From Tetmemena sp. SeJ-2015 (Eukaryota > Ciliophora > Spirotrichea > Sporadotrichida > Oxytrichidae): a stretch of DNA of 64,000 bases. Shown here piece after piece: positions 50,232 to 61,657 of this stretch. The stretch spans positions 1-64,000 of the forward strand of contig JAJKFJ010022659.1 of NCBI GenBank assembly GCA_027382625.1, given 5' to 3'. The notes beneath the pieces are model-generated. The model saw nothing but the letters and a program-made list of their open reading frames with translations, had not been told where the DNA came from and made no database searches. Both the position numbers and the translations under genes were made by a program. Each line of letters starts with the position of its first letter. The first letter of the stretch is position 1.

Positions 50232-51489
50232 GCAAGTAAGTAGTTAAAGATGAACTTACTTCAATGTAGGAAACTATCAGAACTCAGCCAACGACCTTCC
50301 CAAGAGACACTTCCACAATAAGTTCATCAAGGACTATAAGCAATGGACTCTCAAGTAAACTTCATAAGCATCAACCACCCTTGATGCTTTTTTATATATA
50401 CTCATTAGTTTACTTCGACTTCGTGCATCACTAGATCCCCATCCTTAACTCAGTTGGAGATGGCTTTGAATTCCCAGGTGAATACGTTGGTCAGTACGCA
50501 GTCTATGAGGCCATCAAGCACATCTACTCCAAGTCAAAGAACCTTCACCACTTAGTCAAGGAAGACACTCTCTTGCTGAGCAAGAACCACTTTGCCTCTG
50601 AGCTAGAGAAAGGCATCGTGGGAGTGAGAGCAGCTTTCCGCCAGAAGCACCAGATTGATGAGAAGAACACCGTCGTCTTCTTTGCTCCAGGAAACGAACT
50701 CAAGGAAGCAGAATTCTGCCTCGAAAACGTCAGACGCGGAGTGAAGGAATTCATCCTCAAGTACTCCTCCCCTACTTCACTCTCACCCAAGGCTCCTCCT
50801 GCTGAGAACTATGTCACTATTATCAGTGTTGAGAGAGGCTCTGAGGTTGAGGCCTACGTTAAGCAATCCTTCGAGGAGAAACCCTGGAAAGGAAGAGTTA
50901 TCTTTGTCTCCAATTATAAGAATACAATTACAGAGATAGTTTCATCCCTCTGGTTTTGAATGAGGATAACGAGCACTTAGATGCTATGGCCGCTAGTGAC
51001 CACGGTATTGTCTATGATGGACAGTTGGTAGGTGCTGCCACTGTTTGCCACTTGCCCGTGATGGTTTTGGTGAGGATGCGCATGCACCACCAGTGGTTCT
51101 CCGACCTCTACAATCAGTGGTGGAATCAAATGAACATCATCGCTGACTGCAACATCCACCAAGAGCTCATCGGAGGTGAGGCTTGGTACGGTAAGATCTG
51201 CGACACTCTTGGCGAGTGGTACGTTAAACCAGAGTCTCGCTACGACCTCATCCGCAAGTGGGAGTACTTCATCAAGGACGCATGCTCATGGAGTGAAATC
51301 AATAGATCTCAGGTAAGAACCAGAGATATCATCCTTGCTGAAGATGGACAAGGCTACATCGAAGTCAAGGACCCATTCAGACAGGTCGCTAAGCACCTCT
51401 GGAACGATATCTAAAACTACGAACTCAGAGGAGGCTCCCCCATCGACGACTTCACTCCTCTTCAAGTTCAGGTCCCCAAGCTCTTCTGA
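50220..51489 (+). CDS. lpxB: LpxB-like lipid-A-disaccharide synthase homologue, C-terminal part of a scrambled gene
   Basis: Begins at 12-bp pointer ATGGAGGAGTTC (50220-50231), shared with the N-terminal part at 61646-61657 on the other strand. A 34-nt intron (50236-50269, GTAAGT...GTAG) follows. Domains: FDFVHHQIPILNSVGDGFEF with PGEYVGQYAVYEA, then VVFFAPGNELKEAEFCLENV, SNYRDSFIPLVLNEDN, LDAMAASDHGIVYDGQLVGA and VCHLPVMVLVRM, the GT19-family donor half (compare LPGSR and AL-ASGTA regions of LpxB). IES 50917-50930 is only 14 bp (pointer AATTA). The region about 50360-50415 has an unresolved insert containing a hairpin GCATCAA/TTGATGC. Stop TGA 51487-51489. Confidence 0.8.
50917..50930 (+). 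other. 14-bp IES in the LpxB-like gene
   Basis: AATTA at 50912-50916 and 50926-50930. Removing TAAGAATAC plus one repeat turns a frame ending SSLWF-stop into SNYRDSFIPLVLNED, continuous with the conserved region. Among the shortest inserts here. Confidence 0.82.
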
Positions 51490-51763
51490 GGAAACTCTCT
51501 AATAGACCAAAGCCAATCAAGAGTTGCGTAAGACTCTTGACTAGCCGTGTGATGGTTGTTGTTATTTAAACTTTAACTAAAAATTCAAATTATCCTCATC
51601 GTAGCTCTGTTGCCTTTAATTAGTTACTTTGCTTAATTTGAGCTTTATTCATTAGAGTGATTAAATTGAAGAGAGTTATTAAATTCGTAAATGGAGTTAG
51701 GTGTTAATAATTATTTTATTTAAGCTAAATTATAATAAACACTCATCATTTCTCACACCTAAA
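51490..51763. other. Spacer
   Basis: AT-rich, 274 bases, nothing recognised. Confidence 0.3.
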
Positions 51764-52734
51764 ATGAAGTCAGGAAGAGGTAAGATAGAGCAGACACTCA
51801 CTGCAAAAACATTTATTCATCCTAATCTCCTCCACTCAATGAGAATTGAGATATCGGATGTCCTTAATGCTTAAAAGCATTGGGTTTGAATTTGAGAGGA
51901 GATTATGCATTAGAGTTTGAATGGGAAGTAGTAATGTATTTGTTGTAGACACCAGTGGCAGCATCGGAAGAGGAGGCAAGGATTTCAATGCTTCTTAAAT
52001 TGCCATCAAACCTCGCATCAAGGGAATTCAGGTAAGAACATCAACTCTCTACTTAGAATTTGGAACGAGAAATGAGAGAGTGTAGAGTCTCTTATACGCT
52101 GCTTATATTACTAATGACTGTGAAGATATCTCTATTCGACATGTGTTTATCTTTATTATGAAACAGCAGTAGTTTTATTTGCTACTGGGAGTAGAAGATA
52201 TGAATTTCATTTTGGTGGTTCAACACCAATCTCTGTCACTATACATTCTTCTCATTCTATGATAAAGCACATCCTCATTTACTGCCCTATCTCTCATCTT
52301 AGAGAAAATTGGCTGCTTATACCGAATATCATCATAATCTTCGGAGTGAATCGATCTATAACCGTTTTATTGTAGGACAGCATTTAAGATTTCAACAGAG
52401 GACTAAATGACAACAAGAAGGAGTCCCAACTTCTCAGGAGCGACTTGGCTACCTTCGAACACAAGGCAACGGAACAGAACAACGACACCCTTAAGGAAAT
52501 CATGGAGGACATCGCAAACCTTGAAAAGGACTTCCGTAAACTCTAAGCCATGGACATTAACGAGGTCGCTTTCCTCAAGCAACAAGTTGGTCAACTCTTA
52601 TAAGAAATAAATTGGTGGTTTTAAAATAGCTTAAGATCAATTAACTAGTTAATGAGAAGATGAAGATTGAGCAAAGCAACATGCTTCTAAGCACTAGGAT
52701 CAATGCTCTGGAACACGATGTCGGCTTCGAATGA
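51764..52734 (+). CDS. Coiled-coil protein, hypothetical
   Basis: ATG 51764 (MKSGRG). A block at about 51930-52032 reads SNVFVVDTSGSIGRGGKDFN and SQIAIKPRIKGIQ; after an insert of about 350 bp, 52374-52605 reads DSIQDFNRGLNDNKKESQLL, NNDTLKEIMEDIANLEKDFR and NEVAFLKQQVGQLLQ; after a further insert (about 52606-52645) the end is EKMKIEQSNMLLSTRINALE-HDVGFE before TGA 52732-52734. Heptad pattern through most of the C-terminal two thirds. Resembles filament or basal-body proteins in style only; no family assigned. Inserts unresolved, GTAAGA after GRG could be a donor site. Confidence 0.5.
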
Positions 52735-53118
52735 AACTTATAGAGTTCTCTAGAAGATGAAAGCATTAGTAGTTAGAAAGAAGAATCAAGTTACTGTCTC
52801 TTTACAGAGCAAGCAAGCAACTATTACTTATATTCCAAATTATTTAAGTTCATTTTCATTATTTACAACTACTCCTATCAGTAAGATAGTTGTGAGAATT
52901 GACGTGTTTATAGTGATGTTAAAAATAGTTTTAATAGTTTTGGCAAAAATATTTGTGGTGTTCCTGGCTATTTATTATTCACTACGAAAGTTTGATCTAT
53001 TAATCATAATCATAATTTGATATTACATCAGACTAAACAAACAAACCAAATCTCATACTTAGCTTATTAATTGATTACATTTGAACATCCGCATTGCTGA
53101 ATTATATTTAGTAGTAGC
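52735..53118. other. Spacer with a spurious open frame
   Basis: A standard-code frame at 52757-53020 is AT-rich and hydrophobic without family features. Probably 3' flank. Confidence 0.35.
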
Positions 53119-55276
53119 ATGGTAGATACAACTCAGGTTCAACCTCTTAACGACCGTTCAACTCACACCTTAACCAAAGGAGCCACTTTCTGGTTTACCG
53201 GCCTCTCAGGCGCAGGCAAGTCTACTCTCTCCCAGGCTCTTAAGCAACGCATCGATCGCAATCTTGGCTAGTATGTAAATTTGAAGCAAGCATATAAAGA
53301 AATTTGGCGATGAGCAGAAGGTGTTCATTTTAGATGGAGATGTTATCAGACAGGGACTCAACAAAGACCTTGGTTTCACAGCCCAAGACCGTGCAGAGAA
53401 CATCCGCCGCATTTCCGAAGTCGCCAAGCTCTTCGCTATGTCTGGACAGATTTGCTTCGTTGCATTCATCTCACCCTACTCCAAGGACAGACAATTTGGA
53501 AAGGAGATTCACCAAAAGGCAGACATTCCCTTCTACGAGTGCTTCATTAACTCATCACTCGATGTGTGCGAGAGCAGAGACGTCAAGGGTCTCTACAAGA
53601 AGGCAAGAGCAGGTGAGATCAAGAACTTCACAGGCATTTCAGATCCATATGAAGCCCCTGAGACTCCCGATCTCGATATCAGGACAGACCTTCTCTCCGT
53701 CGAGCAGAGTGTAGATTTCGTGATCAAGAAAATGGTAGATGATGGACTCCTCAGAGCAAACAAAGCTCCTTACATTGCTGAATCATTGATTGAGACCACC
53801 CTCACTGAAGCTGATAGCTTGGAGTTAGATAGCCTTAAGTCTATCGAAGTAGATCTAGAGCAAGCAGAGTACATTTAGACCCTAGGTCAGGGCTGGGCAG
53901 CTCCCTTGAACAAATTCATGGATGATTTGTAGCTACTAGAGGTACTCCATATGAAGACCATTACTGACTCTATTGGAAACAAACACCTATTCTCAGTACC
54001 TATCACCTAATCAGCCACCAAAGAGCAGTTCCAAGAGCTCAAGGATTTAAATGCTAATATGAATGAGTGTATTTTAAGGATGAGAAGAGAATTACTCTCA
54101 GATGTCCTCAGGTCTTTCAAATCCTTATAAGAGAAATAATTTGAGAGTCTTAGGTAATCAAGTGTTGGCCGTGATTGAGAACCCAGTCTTCTTCGACAAC
54201 AGAAAGGAGGAGATTTGCACTAGAGTTTTTGGCACCTTTTCTCTCAAGCATCCCAAGGTCGAGAACATTATGAAGCAAGGAGACTATCTTGTCAGTGGTT
54301 CAAGTATGCGCTTCACATAATGAATGATGATTGTTCATTAGATAATTTAAGTCACTTCGTTAGGAAGATTGAATTCAATGACGAGATGGATCAGTACAGG
54401 CTTACTCCTAAGGAAATCAACTCCCTTGTCAAGGAAAGGCAAGCAGATGCAGTTTATGCCTTCTAGCTAAGAAACCCACTCCACAATGGCCACGTATTAC
54501 TGCTTAAGGACACTAGAGAGTAACTTCTCAAGCTAGGTTACAAGAATACAATAGGATTTATTTATAGATGAGTTTAGATTTAAAGAACCCAATCTTGCTA
54601 CTTCACCCTCTTGGAGGCTGGGTAAAGGATGATGACGTTCCTTTGATTACTAGAATGAAACAACATCAGGCACTTTTGGATGATGGCACTCTCGATCCCC
54701 AACACACTATCCTGGCTATTTGGCCATCACCTATGTACTATGCCTTTACTTAATATTTGATTGTATTGGATAAATGCTGGTCCTACTGAGGTTCTATGGC
54801 ACGCCTCCTCAAGAGCAAACTGCGGCATCACTCACTTCATTACCGGTCGCGACCCAGCTGGAGTTAAGCACCCTGAGAATAGCAAACTAGACCTCTATGA
54901 CGTGTGGCACGGACAGAGACTTCTCAAGCATGTTCAGTCTATGATAAATAACGTGGAAATTTGTCCATTCAAAATTGCTGCTCTTCACAAGGTTTATTTT
55001 TTTAATTTTTTTGCATTTGATTCTAAGGAGTCTAACGAGATGAGATTTGTGGGATTTTTATTTTAAGAAGATATTCGTATTTATTTAAAGGAGAGAAAGA
55101 CAAAATGAGTGATTTCGAATTCATCTCTGGTACCAGGATGAGAGAGATGGCATGCTAACTTATTTTTAACTTTTCTAAAAAGGGCATCTAAAAGAGAAAA
55201 CCCCCCTCCAGGCTACATGAGTGAGCTCGGCTGGGAAGTTCTAGCAGACTATTACAGAAAGCTAGATCAGTAATGA
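53119..55276 (+). CDS. Bifunctional PAPS synthase (APS kinase + ATP sulfurylase)
   Basis: APS kinase half first, as in animals: [20 protein letters not shown] (P-loop), [29 protein letters not shown] sulfurylase half: [40 protein letters not shown] (H-x-G-H), [47 protein letters not shown]. Makes PAPS, the sulfate donor, from sulfate and ATP. IESs, all frame-restoring: 53269-53308 (TTGGC), 54068-54089 (GAG, 22 bp), 54315-54358 (CTTC), 54547-54587 (AAGAA), 54744-54777 (ATGC), 55045-55109 (ATGAG), 55154-55187 (GGCAT). The T-run near 54995-55012 may hide an eighth. Stop TGA 55274-55276. After excision no lesion is seen. Confidence 0.95.
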
Positions 55277-55611
55277 GCAAGTTTTCGCATCATAATCAGG
55301 TATTAAGAATTCTTATCTGATGTGATATAATTCTGCTCCTACTATGCGAGCTTATTTATAATATCCATTTATAACAATAGATTTAGTTTATGGAATGCTA
55401 GGTATATAAATATAAACGTAAAAGCTAAATCGTAAATAGTTAACTTATCTACTCAAGCAACTTAAATCCAGTGAGTTGTATTATAGCTATAAATAGCGTA
55501 AAGTTAAGTGGCTAAATTTCTCTAAATTAGTAATCTTCAATCAAACTCTTTTTTGTTTCTGACCTAATAATATTAATTCTTTTGTGATTAATTGAATTAT
55601 AAATTATAGAA
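55277..55611. other. Intergenic between PAPS synthase and the WD protein
   Basis: AT-rich, 335 bases, nothing recognised. Confidence 0.35.
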
Positions 55612-56909
55612 ATGAGTTCAGACTACCAACTTTAAGTCAGCAATCAGTAATAGCTCCAAGGTTCAGGCTTGAATGCTCAAGTCCAACTCTTTGAAGGAAA
55701 GAAATTAGCTTCCTCAACTCTACAACTTTTTGGTAAGTCAAGTTTTTGAAGTGTGGATTTGCTAAAACTTTTGTTATAGGACACTAGGGTGAAATCTATT
55801 CAGTAAAATTTTCCAGCGATGGAGATTATCTAGCCTCAGCTGGGTTCGATAGATAGGTTTACTTCTGGGATGTGTTCTCCCCTAATTGCCGCAATTTCGG
55901 AGTTCTCAAAGGTCATCACAACGCCATCTTAGATTAATTATAACTATGATTCAAGATAAGTTATAACCGATTAGATCTATCCTGGGGTTAGGAGAATAGT
56001 CGGCTTTACACAGCCTCAAGCGACAAGTAGATCTTTGTTTGGGATACAGAAGCTATGACCAGAGTTAGAAAGCTAAAAGGTCATACGCAGTTGTGAATAG
56101 CGTAGACTGCCAAAAGGTTGGCTCTGACATAGTAAATCTTAAATTCTTTAAAACTTGCTTCTTTAGATTGTGACTGGCAGTGATGACTACACTGTTAAGC
56201 TATGGGATGCAAGAGCAAGAAATTTCATCAGCTCCTATGAGCTCAACTACCAAGTCACTTCAGTTTGCTTCAATATAATCAAAGTTAATAAGGGTGTTGA
56301 AATATTTGTCTCTGTAATATCAAATTACATTATAATACAAACGACTACGTCTTTTTCGGAGGGCTGGACAACTCCATTAAAGCTTTGAATCTGAAGAAGA
56401 ATCAATCGAATTTGCCTTATTAGGTCATACTGATACAGTGACTGGCATCTCACTCAGCAAGAGTGGACACTACCTTGCATCTAACTCCATGGACAGCACA
56501 GTCAAGTAAGAAATAAAGGAATCTTATCTTAAATTTGTAGAGTGTGGGATGTAAGGCCCTTTGTGCAGGGAGGAGATGACTCAAAGCGCTGCTAGTAAAC
56601 TCTGTACGGAGTTGTCCATAACTTTGAGAAGAATCTTCTTAGATGCGCTTGGAATCATGATGACACTCAAGTCACTGCTGGCTCCTCAGATAGGTTTCAT
56701 GAATTAAACTTTTGCATTACATTAAGAGGGACTTTTTAAGGTTTGTGTATGTTTGGGATGTAGAAAGAGGAGAGGGTAATATGACTTAGAAATTGGGAGG
56801 TCATCATGGAACAGTCAACGAAGTTGCCTTTCACCCATCAAAGGATATTATAGCAAGTGCAAGCTCGGACAAAACAATTTATCTTGGAGAAATAAAGAGA
56901 GCAGGTTGA
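55612..56909 (+). CDS. U5 snRNP 40-kDa WD-repeat protein (SNRNP40-like)
   Basis: Seven-bladed WD protein: GHQGEIYSVKFSSDGDYLAS, AGFDRQVYFWDV, LKGHHNAILDLSWG, TASSDKQIFVWDTE, VTGSDDYTVKLWDARA, FFGGLDNSIKALNL, GHTDTVTGISLSKSGHYLAS-NSMDSTVKVWDVRPF, SSDRFVYVWDV and a final DKTIYLGE. This order and the GGLDN and NSMD motifs fit the spliceosomal U5-40K protein. Introns: 55733-55779, 56132-56166, 56506-56540. IESs: 55935-55976 (TTAGAT), 56698-56744 (AGGTTT), and one at about 56265-56355 (pointer AA). Two one-base frame breaks remain, at about 56090 (before AVVNSVD) and about 56400 (before EFALLGH). TGA 56907-56909. Confidence 0.85.
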
Positions 56910-57070
56910 AAAGTTAAAGGAGGAAGAGACGCACTTATTTAATTAAATTTTAAGAAATCATCACTCTTACTACATGTATTATATAGTTATAGTCATATCC
57001 TTAAATAAGAAGAGATAATAGGCTCTCCTTATATTTAAATATAGAGATAATCTTCTCTCTTTGTATATGT

Positions 57071-58455
57071 TCAATCTGAAAGGTTTCCAGAAAACTTCTT
57101 CTTAAATATATGCTGGGCGAGTATTTCACCATAGGACTGGATCTCTATTGTCTCTTCAAATCTGAATCCCATGAGTTTGACTACAAACTTAAATGTCTCT
57201 TCCATGGGTTCATGACTAAAGCTGCGCTAGAGAGCATCAGTTACTATCCATAATTATAACTCATATAGAAAGAGTTAATGAAATTTAATCCCTTCTTTGC
57301 ATCTTGCTGTTTAATTTTGTGAAGTTTCTTTTGATTTTTTCACCAGAAACGATGACTGAAAAGCAACGCTTATGAATGGATCTCACCTAGTACTCTATTA
57401 TCTTAAGCTTGAAGGCGTAAGGAAGTTCTTAAGCTGAGAGCGCTTGGCCTTGTATTTCAAGAGAGAAGGGAGACACCTGCTTTAATCTTGTGAAACCAAT
57501 TTATCACATGAAGCAAATATTATATTAGTTGTGGCAAATGGAAGAAGGTGATAAGGAAATTCTAAGAAGGATAAATTAATTATTTCAGTATTCTTACAGT
57601 AATTTGAATTGAAGAAAGAGCGAAGAAGAACATCTAATCCTTAATCATGCTTTCCATTGTTTAAAATATTCCTTAATAAATAGTATGAATAGTGGGTGAT
57701 ATTGAGACTTGGTACCTCTCACAGAAGTATTTCAAATTTCTAAGTCCGATGATTCCTGCCCCTCTGAAATCAGTCCTTGGATTATCGCTTTAAAAGCCGA
57801 AGCGCCTCCAGCCCGGACACTTTAAACTGGTATTTGGATCTTGCTGTTTCATAAACTCTATCTCTATGTCGCCAAGGACCACTCTGCCGAATTATTCCAG
57901 CAGCTCCTACAGAATCCATAAGAAAAATATTTTGAATAATAATTGGGCTACTTATCTGAAAAATATTTTCTTTTTCTTACCTCATGCTTGCTATTTGTCT
58001 GGTCATAGAGCTAATTTTCCTTGAACTTTAGATTATAAAAAATAAGTTATATTGCTTTTATTAAACAATTTGTATGTTGATTGTAAAAGCATTCGATTTC
58101 CTCTGAGTTGAGATTAGTTCTTTGTGCAAGTTGTGGGAGCAGCTTCATGCACACAGTCTTTTGATCTATGTGGGATTATGGCTGAGTGTGATGCGACATC
58201 TAATTAACTTCTTCAAGTATACTTGAGTCCATTCTAAATTATATAAAACTTTCTCAGGACACTTATCTTAAAAACTTATTGACCATTCCACTGCTGAGCA
58301 AGATCCTCAATTTGAAAATTCTCCTCGTCCTCGTCATTTATATCTAGTCTGGGCAATTGCTTGTAAGCGAATCTGTTCTCATCTGCTTTGTTTTCTTTCC
58401 TTGAAGCCCTTCCCTTTTTAGAAGTGCCTGTTTGTGAATCACTTAGCATGTTCAT
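57071..58455 (-). CDS. ELMO-domain protein (ELMOD-like)
   Basis: ATG at 58455 (MNMLSDSQTGTSKKGRASRK, acidic DINDEDEE next), TGA at 57071-57073 after KKFSGNLSD. The core RRFGFQSDNPRTDFRGAGII then GLRNLKYFCERY is the hallmark ELMO motif (GFQ-x2-DP-x-TDFR-x2-G-x-LGL-x-NL). C-terminal block: SFSHEPMEETFKFVVKLMGF and IEIQSYGEILAQHIFKKK. ELMOD proteins act as GTPase-activating proteins for ARF-family GTPases; an ARF-like gene lies 2.3 kb away, but that may be chance. Several AT-rich inserts (about 57230-57340, 57480-57690, 57905-58120, 58180-58290) separate the blocks; pointers not worked out. Confidence 0.78.
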
Positions 58456-58607
58456 TTTGTCAAACGATGAAAATCAATTTAAAATTTCCACGTTCTGTTC
58501 AAAAAATATCACAACAAAACTGCATCATATGCTCAAATGCACGTAGATTCACATATACATAAATATGAAAATTGTTAAAATAAATTAAATAGACTCCAAA
58601 TTCCAAA

Positions 58608-60540
58608 ATGTCTGTAGAATAGAGGTAAAGTAGCTATCAGTAGGTAACTCCTTAATTTTCAAAAATGCCTCCACCCCTTCACAAACCTACGATCATGCTT
58701 AACACTGAGAGGGCTTCTAATGGATTACCAAGAGGCTAAAGTTATCAGAGTAATGAACAGTAAACAAGAGAATTACCAGAGGCAGAGAATATTGCAGCCA
58801 GTATGAGCCAGTTCTAAAACTTATTTGCTGGATAAATAGCTTATCAGGGACCACTCACTACTCGCAATATACAAAGACCCCTTTGGATTTATATTTCATT
58901 TATATTCTCTCATTTTTTAATTTTAAATTTGGGGGAACAACGATAGATTGGGAGAGTACCAAACTTAATATTGAGAGATACAAATTTAATTTAGAATTGT
59001 AAATGAATAATCACTTCATCTTTACATTTAATAGTCTTTAGTTCATCTCTAAATATAAATTGCGCAAGTTAAAAACTAATTTTATTAGCATTAAAATATG
59101 AAAATATATCCATTTAGTAATTAAAACTATCATCTGCTCTTATCTTATTTGTGAATACTAGAAGTTCGCTTAACCTACTAAAAGCATTTTTACTTCTTAA
59201 AATAATAGAAGAACTCCAAATATATCTCAAGCTAATTAATCACAAACTAATTATCAAACTTAGAATGGGGTAAATAGTGCAAAAGGTCCTCTGAGTTCAA
59301 GATCACAGCATTTCTTACAATAGAAAGTTCAAAGTCAAAGCCTTTTCAGATTGCAATAAGTTGAGAGAAATGCCAAAAACGCAGCTCGGTTGCCATAGTC
59401 ACTTCAATCCCAGGACAAATCTTTCCTCTTAAACACAAAATAATACAATTTTTCTTCCAATTTTAAAAATACAAATATACTTCTCTTCTAAAATACATAT
59501 TTTCTCTATATGGGTGCTTACTCATCATTCTATTTTATACAATAGCGACTCTATAGTTTAAATTCTATTGATTTTAAACAGAAGGAATTTGAAAACAAGT
59601 GAGGGTGGGAGCAGAACTTCAATAGGACTTTCTTAACCACATTAAGGCAGAGGGACTCCAAACATTTATCAGAAGGTGGAGTCAGTAACTGACGAGCAAT
59701 TTATTAACAAGAGGAACATAAATACAAGCTCCGCTGCTCGTCTATCAAAGATATAGCGATTCGAAATAATGGCTGCAAGCAACAACTAAACGAGTAAGAA
59801 TTTAAATTTCATAATGATCTTCTTTCTTTAGAGCCACAGACTCCCTTTCGAAGCGAAGAAAGCGCAATCGATGATGAGTGCGATTTACCAGTAGAACCAA
59901 CTCACTGAAGAATTCAGAGTGCCTACTCTCCCCATTAAATTCAATGCTGGTTATAATTCTCAGAGCTCTTAGAACAGGCTTTTGAGTTTGAACCAGGAGC
60001 CTGCGATTTTGAATATGCCAGATAGCATGGACAAAACTCTCACCAATCCAAGTGAAGTAGATGCCATCCAACTGAAGGAAAGACAATTCAATTCTCACTA
60101 TGATAACCAGCAGCATTTCTACAAAGTAAGCTTCATTACATAGTTTATTATAAATTCAGTTTCTGCAAATAAGAGCTACAGACCAATTAGATGATCTGCC
60201 TCCAAGCATGCTTTCCTCTCAGCTTAATCTAGGTGCTATAAGCAACAGAGAGATTTCTACTAAGGGCAAGTTGATGCTTTAGAGTCACTTGGACAAACTT
60301 TCCTCAGAAGATAAGATCAAAGCGCTTTAGAATAGAATAGCTAGGCTAAGAGCAGAGTCTCAAATGTCCAACAAAAGAATAACTCACATTCAAAAGCACT
60401 CTCAAATGATAGAGACTAACAGACAAAGGCATTTCTAGGTATTAGAAGCTTATTTCATACTTATTATAGGATGTTTCTATGCTGATGAGTCACAAAGAAG
60501 AACTTTAAAAGCGCAGAGAGGTTTTATAAAGGGGTTTTGA
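58608..60540 (+). CDS. Gln/Ser-rich coiled-coil protein, unknown
   Basis: ATG 58608: MSVEQRQSSYQQVTPQFSKM, then PPPLHKPTIMLNTERASNGL and MSQFQNLFAGQIAYQGPLTT. After an insert (about 58880-59170): RRTPNISQANQSQTNYQTQN, LQQKVQSQSLFRLQQVERNA. After another (about 59440-59575): VESVTDEQFINKRNINTSSA in frame with MAASNNQT, so 59769 is not a separate start. Then SHRLPFEAKKAQSMMSAIYQ, EVDAIQLKERQFNSHYDNQQ and a coiled coil SSEDKIKALQNRIARLRAES. TGA 60538-60540. No family recognised. Confidence 0.55.
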
Positions 60541-60783
60541 AACAAAAAATCATAAGGTCTTAAAAATAGATTTTAGAAATATAGTTTTTTTTATCTATAA
60601 TTTTTAAAAAAAAGCGTTGAAAAAAAAAGGAAAGTTAAGAAAAATGATTTCAAAAATGGAGATTAGGAATAGGTCTAAATTTGATGAAATACATTTTGTA
60701 AAAGTTCGACCTTGTTATAATTTAATTTACTTAAGAAAACAGGGCAGAATTTTTAACACTCTACTTTCCTTTCAAAGACTAGA

Positions 60784-61429
60784 ATGGGTTGCAATATTGC
60801 CTCGCTTAAGAAAATGAAAAACGCGGCCTCAGACGAGGAGAATAATAAGAAGGTGCTATTCCTTGGCCTTGATAATGCAGGCAAGTCCACGCTGTTGTTT
60901 CAAATGAAAGATAACTCGTTTAAGGAGACAGTACCAACTGTGGGACTGAACGTAGAGCAAATAAAATACAGAGGGATGAATTTCACTCTGTGGGACGTGA
61001 GTGGCTAGGCTACTAGACTATGGAAGCACTACTTTGATAAGATTAACGCCATAATTTTTGTGATAGATAGCAACGATAGAGAAAGAATGCAGAGGGCGCA
61101 AGAAGAGCTACACAAGGTGATATCTGACCAAGAGCTCGCTCATGCTCATTTAATCATTATATTACCCCAAGTGTAAATCTGCTCCTGTGTTAATTTTCGC
61201 AAATAAGCAAGACATAGAAGGCGCATTAACAAAGGACGAGGTGCAGCAGGCTTTGAAGCTATCGGATGTACAAGAGCATCGCAAGAAGGATATCTGCTTC
61301 TAAAGTTGCAGCGCAGAAACGGTGAAGGGATCTGGGAAGGCATCAGCCAGCTTGGTGATGTCATTACAGAACATGAGAAGAATATTCTTCACACTTCAAC
61401 TGCGCAAAACAGCCACCGTTGAAAACTGA
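60784..61429 (+). CDS. ARF-like small GTPase, N-myristoylation signal, one frame break
   Basis: MGCNIASLKK gives Gly2 for myristoylation and Cys3 for possible palmitoylation. G1 LGLDNAGKSTLLFQ; Thr of switch I in ETVPTVGLN; G3 reads WDVSGQ where ARF proteins have WDVGGQ; G4 FANKQD; G5 CSAE. IES 61142-61184 (GCTC) joins QELA to PVLIFANKQD. At about 61314-61321 one base is missing after CSAE: the conserved NGEGIWEGISQLGDVI is in another frame and ends at TGA 61420-61422; unshifted, the frame ends at 61427-61429. Since the gap falls at an A-run, an assembly error is possible. ARF/ARL family, probably membrane traffic or ciliary. Confidence 0.82.
61142..61184 (+). other. IES in the ARF-like gene
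   Basis: Pointer GCTC at 61138-61141 and 61181-61184; excision gives ELAPVLIFANKQD. Confidence 0.85.
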
Positions 61430-61645
61430 TTGGCACATCTAATCCTTAATAGAAATATGAAAAGTGTGAAATAGAGCTGAGACAATCACGAGCCACGTTT
61501 CCAAATTCGGCAATTTAAGCTTTTAAATTTTTAAAGAACGAAATATATGCAGGTCTCTCTATAGTATGATGTTTTATTTTCTCTTCTACTCTTACTTATA
61601 TCTGTCAGTTTCCGGCTTTAATGACCCACTAATCCAATTTGATGT

Positions 61646-61657
61646 GAACTCCTCCAT
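61646..61657 (-). other. Scrambled-gene pointer ATGGAGGAGTTC, N-terminal copy
   Basis: Reverse complement of 50220-50231 exactly over 12 bases; the base after it differs (A here, G there). Join gives FKLMEEFARNYQNS in frame once the following intron is spliced. Confidence 0.8.

Noticed and set aside
52757..53020. 87-codon plus-strand frame after the coiled-coil gene.
   Set aside because: AT-rich, no family, lies after the TGA; expected by chance.
59769..60540. A separate gene starting at ATG 59769.
   Set aside because: The frame upstream (VESVTDEQFINKRN) runs without a stop into this ATG, so it is internal to the 58608 gene.
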